Shown here: positions 63,801 through 64,000 of the stretch, piece after piece
Layout of the letters: each line of letters starts with the position of its first letter
Numbering within the stretch: position 1 is the first letter of the stretch
Source: Subsaximicrobium wynnwilliamsii
GTDB lineage: Bacteria; Bacteroidota; Bacteroidia; Flavobacteriales; Flavobacteriaceae
DNA: 64,000 bases
Reading direction: 5' to 3'
Assembly: GCF_007997225.1 (NCBI RefSeq)
Contig: NZ_VORM01000005.1
Coordinates: 186,001-250,000, forward strand
The notes under the pieces: model-generated
Told to the model about the DNA's origin: nothing
What the model saw: only the letters and a program-made list of their open reading frames with translations
Database searches by the model: none
Position numbers and translations under genes: made by a program

Positions 63801-64000
63801 ATGTCTCCCATGACCAAAACTTCCAAGCATTATGACTATGTGATTATAGGTAATGGCTTATCTGGTTTACAGTTAGCTTTAAAAATGGCTAAAGACGTTT
63901 ATTTCAATTCTATGCGTATTGCACTTATTGACCCTTCGGAAAAGGACGAGAACGACAGATCTTGGTCATTTTGGGAAATTGGCAAAGGGCAGTGGGATGC
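63801..64000 (+). CDS. crtY: Lycopene beta-cyclase, 5' part (runs off the window)
   Basis: Cyclises lycopene to beta-carotene. The frame from ATG 63801 (alternative ATG 63810, in frame) remains open to the end: dinucleotide-binding YDYVIIGNGLSGLQLALKM, strand-2 acid region IALIDPSEKDENDRSW and SFWEIGKGQWD, as in bacterial lycopene cyclases. It lies downstream of crtI-crtB-crtZ and completes a zeaxanthin pathway. The C-terminus is beyond base 64000. Confidence 0.9.
   Translation, partial: MSPMTKTSKHYDYVIIGNGLSGLQLALKMAKDVYFNSMRIALIDPSEKDENDRSWSFWEIGKGQWD

Overview
The window reads as a chromosomal segment of a marine or soil-type member of the Flavobacteriaceae (Bacteroidota). The signs are a C-terminal type IX secretion sorting domain at the left edge, the Bacteroidota promoter word TAnnTTTG in front of many genes, lipoproteins with Bacteroidota-style signals, an S41/CPBP/GYF-type gene repertoire, and a zeaxanthin-type carotenoid cluster at the right edge. 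No rRNA, tRNA, CRISPR array or recognisable insertion sequence was seen. One structural RNA, the small SRP RNA, was found on the minus strand at 54517-54610.

Layout. 1-4.6 kb: end of a T9SS-secreted protein, serine deaminase (sdaA), panB and an RluA-type pseudouridine synthase, separated by repeat-rich spacers. 4.6-6.6 kb: a three-gene minus-strand unit with a membrane protein and a histidine kinase. 6.9-11.6 kb: a tight five-gene minus-strand operon made of a DUF2891 lipoprotein, an Nramp-fold transporter without the usual metal-site residues, and the three 5-oxoprolinase subunits pxpA, pxpB and pxpC. 12-15 kb: comM/yifB and a higBA toxin-antitoxin locus whose toxin gene has been split by a repeat element. 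15-26 kb: a DASS transporter, galactose mutarotase, a YheT hydrolase, a 166-bp tandem repeat, a CocE-type hydrolase, adenine deaminase, tilS and pabB. 26-32 kb: DEAD-box helicase, S1/P1 nuclease, an ExbB-like protein, a LytS/LytTR two-component pair and a GYF_2-type protein. 32-35.7 kb: an AT-rich accessory island with a type II restriction-modification system (C5 methyltransferase broken at an A7 run, BsuBI/PstI-type nuclease split in two overlapping frames), cassette-like spacers and decayed small genes. 35.7-54.6 kb: housekeeping and stress genes (lpdA, S41 peptidase, CPBP protease, Lrp with a divergent PLP lyase, NhaC, peroxiredoxin-thioredoxin, katG, fasciclin, ABC-F, transaldolase, SDR, SRP RNA). 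54.7-59.7 kb: glutaminyl cyclase, thioesterase, a tandem gene pair with one decayed copy, and a large lipoprotein. 59.9-64 kb: a CarH-like B12 photoreceptor regulator followed by crtI, crtB, crtZ and the start of crtY.

How genes work together. The pxp operon should import and hydrolyse 5-oxoproline to glutamate. Peroxiredoxin, thioredoxin and KatG form a peroxide-defence block. The carotenoid cluster is headed by a probable light-responsive repressor. The genome carries many short tandem arrays, most with a 7-bp period, that often begin right at a stop codon, as well as several dispersed repeat families. One of these destroyed higB.

The most interesting leads are the non-canonical Nramp/DUF2891/pxp operon, the doubly split restriction-modification system in a cassette-like island, the higB disruption, the asymmetric ABC-F protein, and the heptanucleotide arrays.
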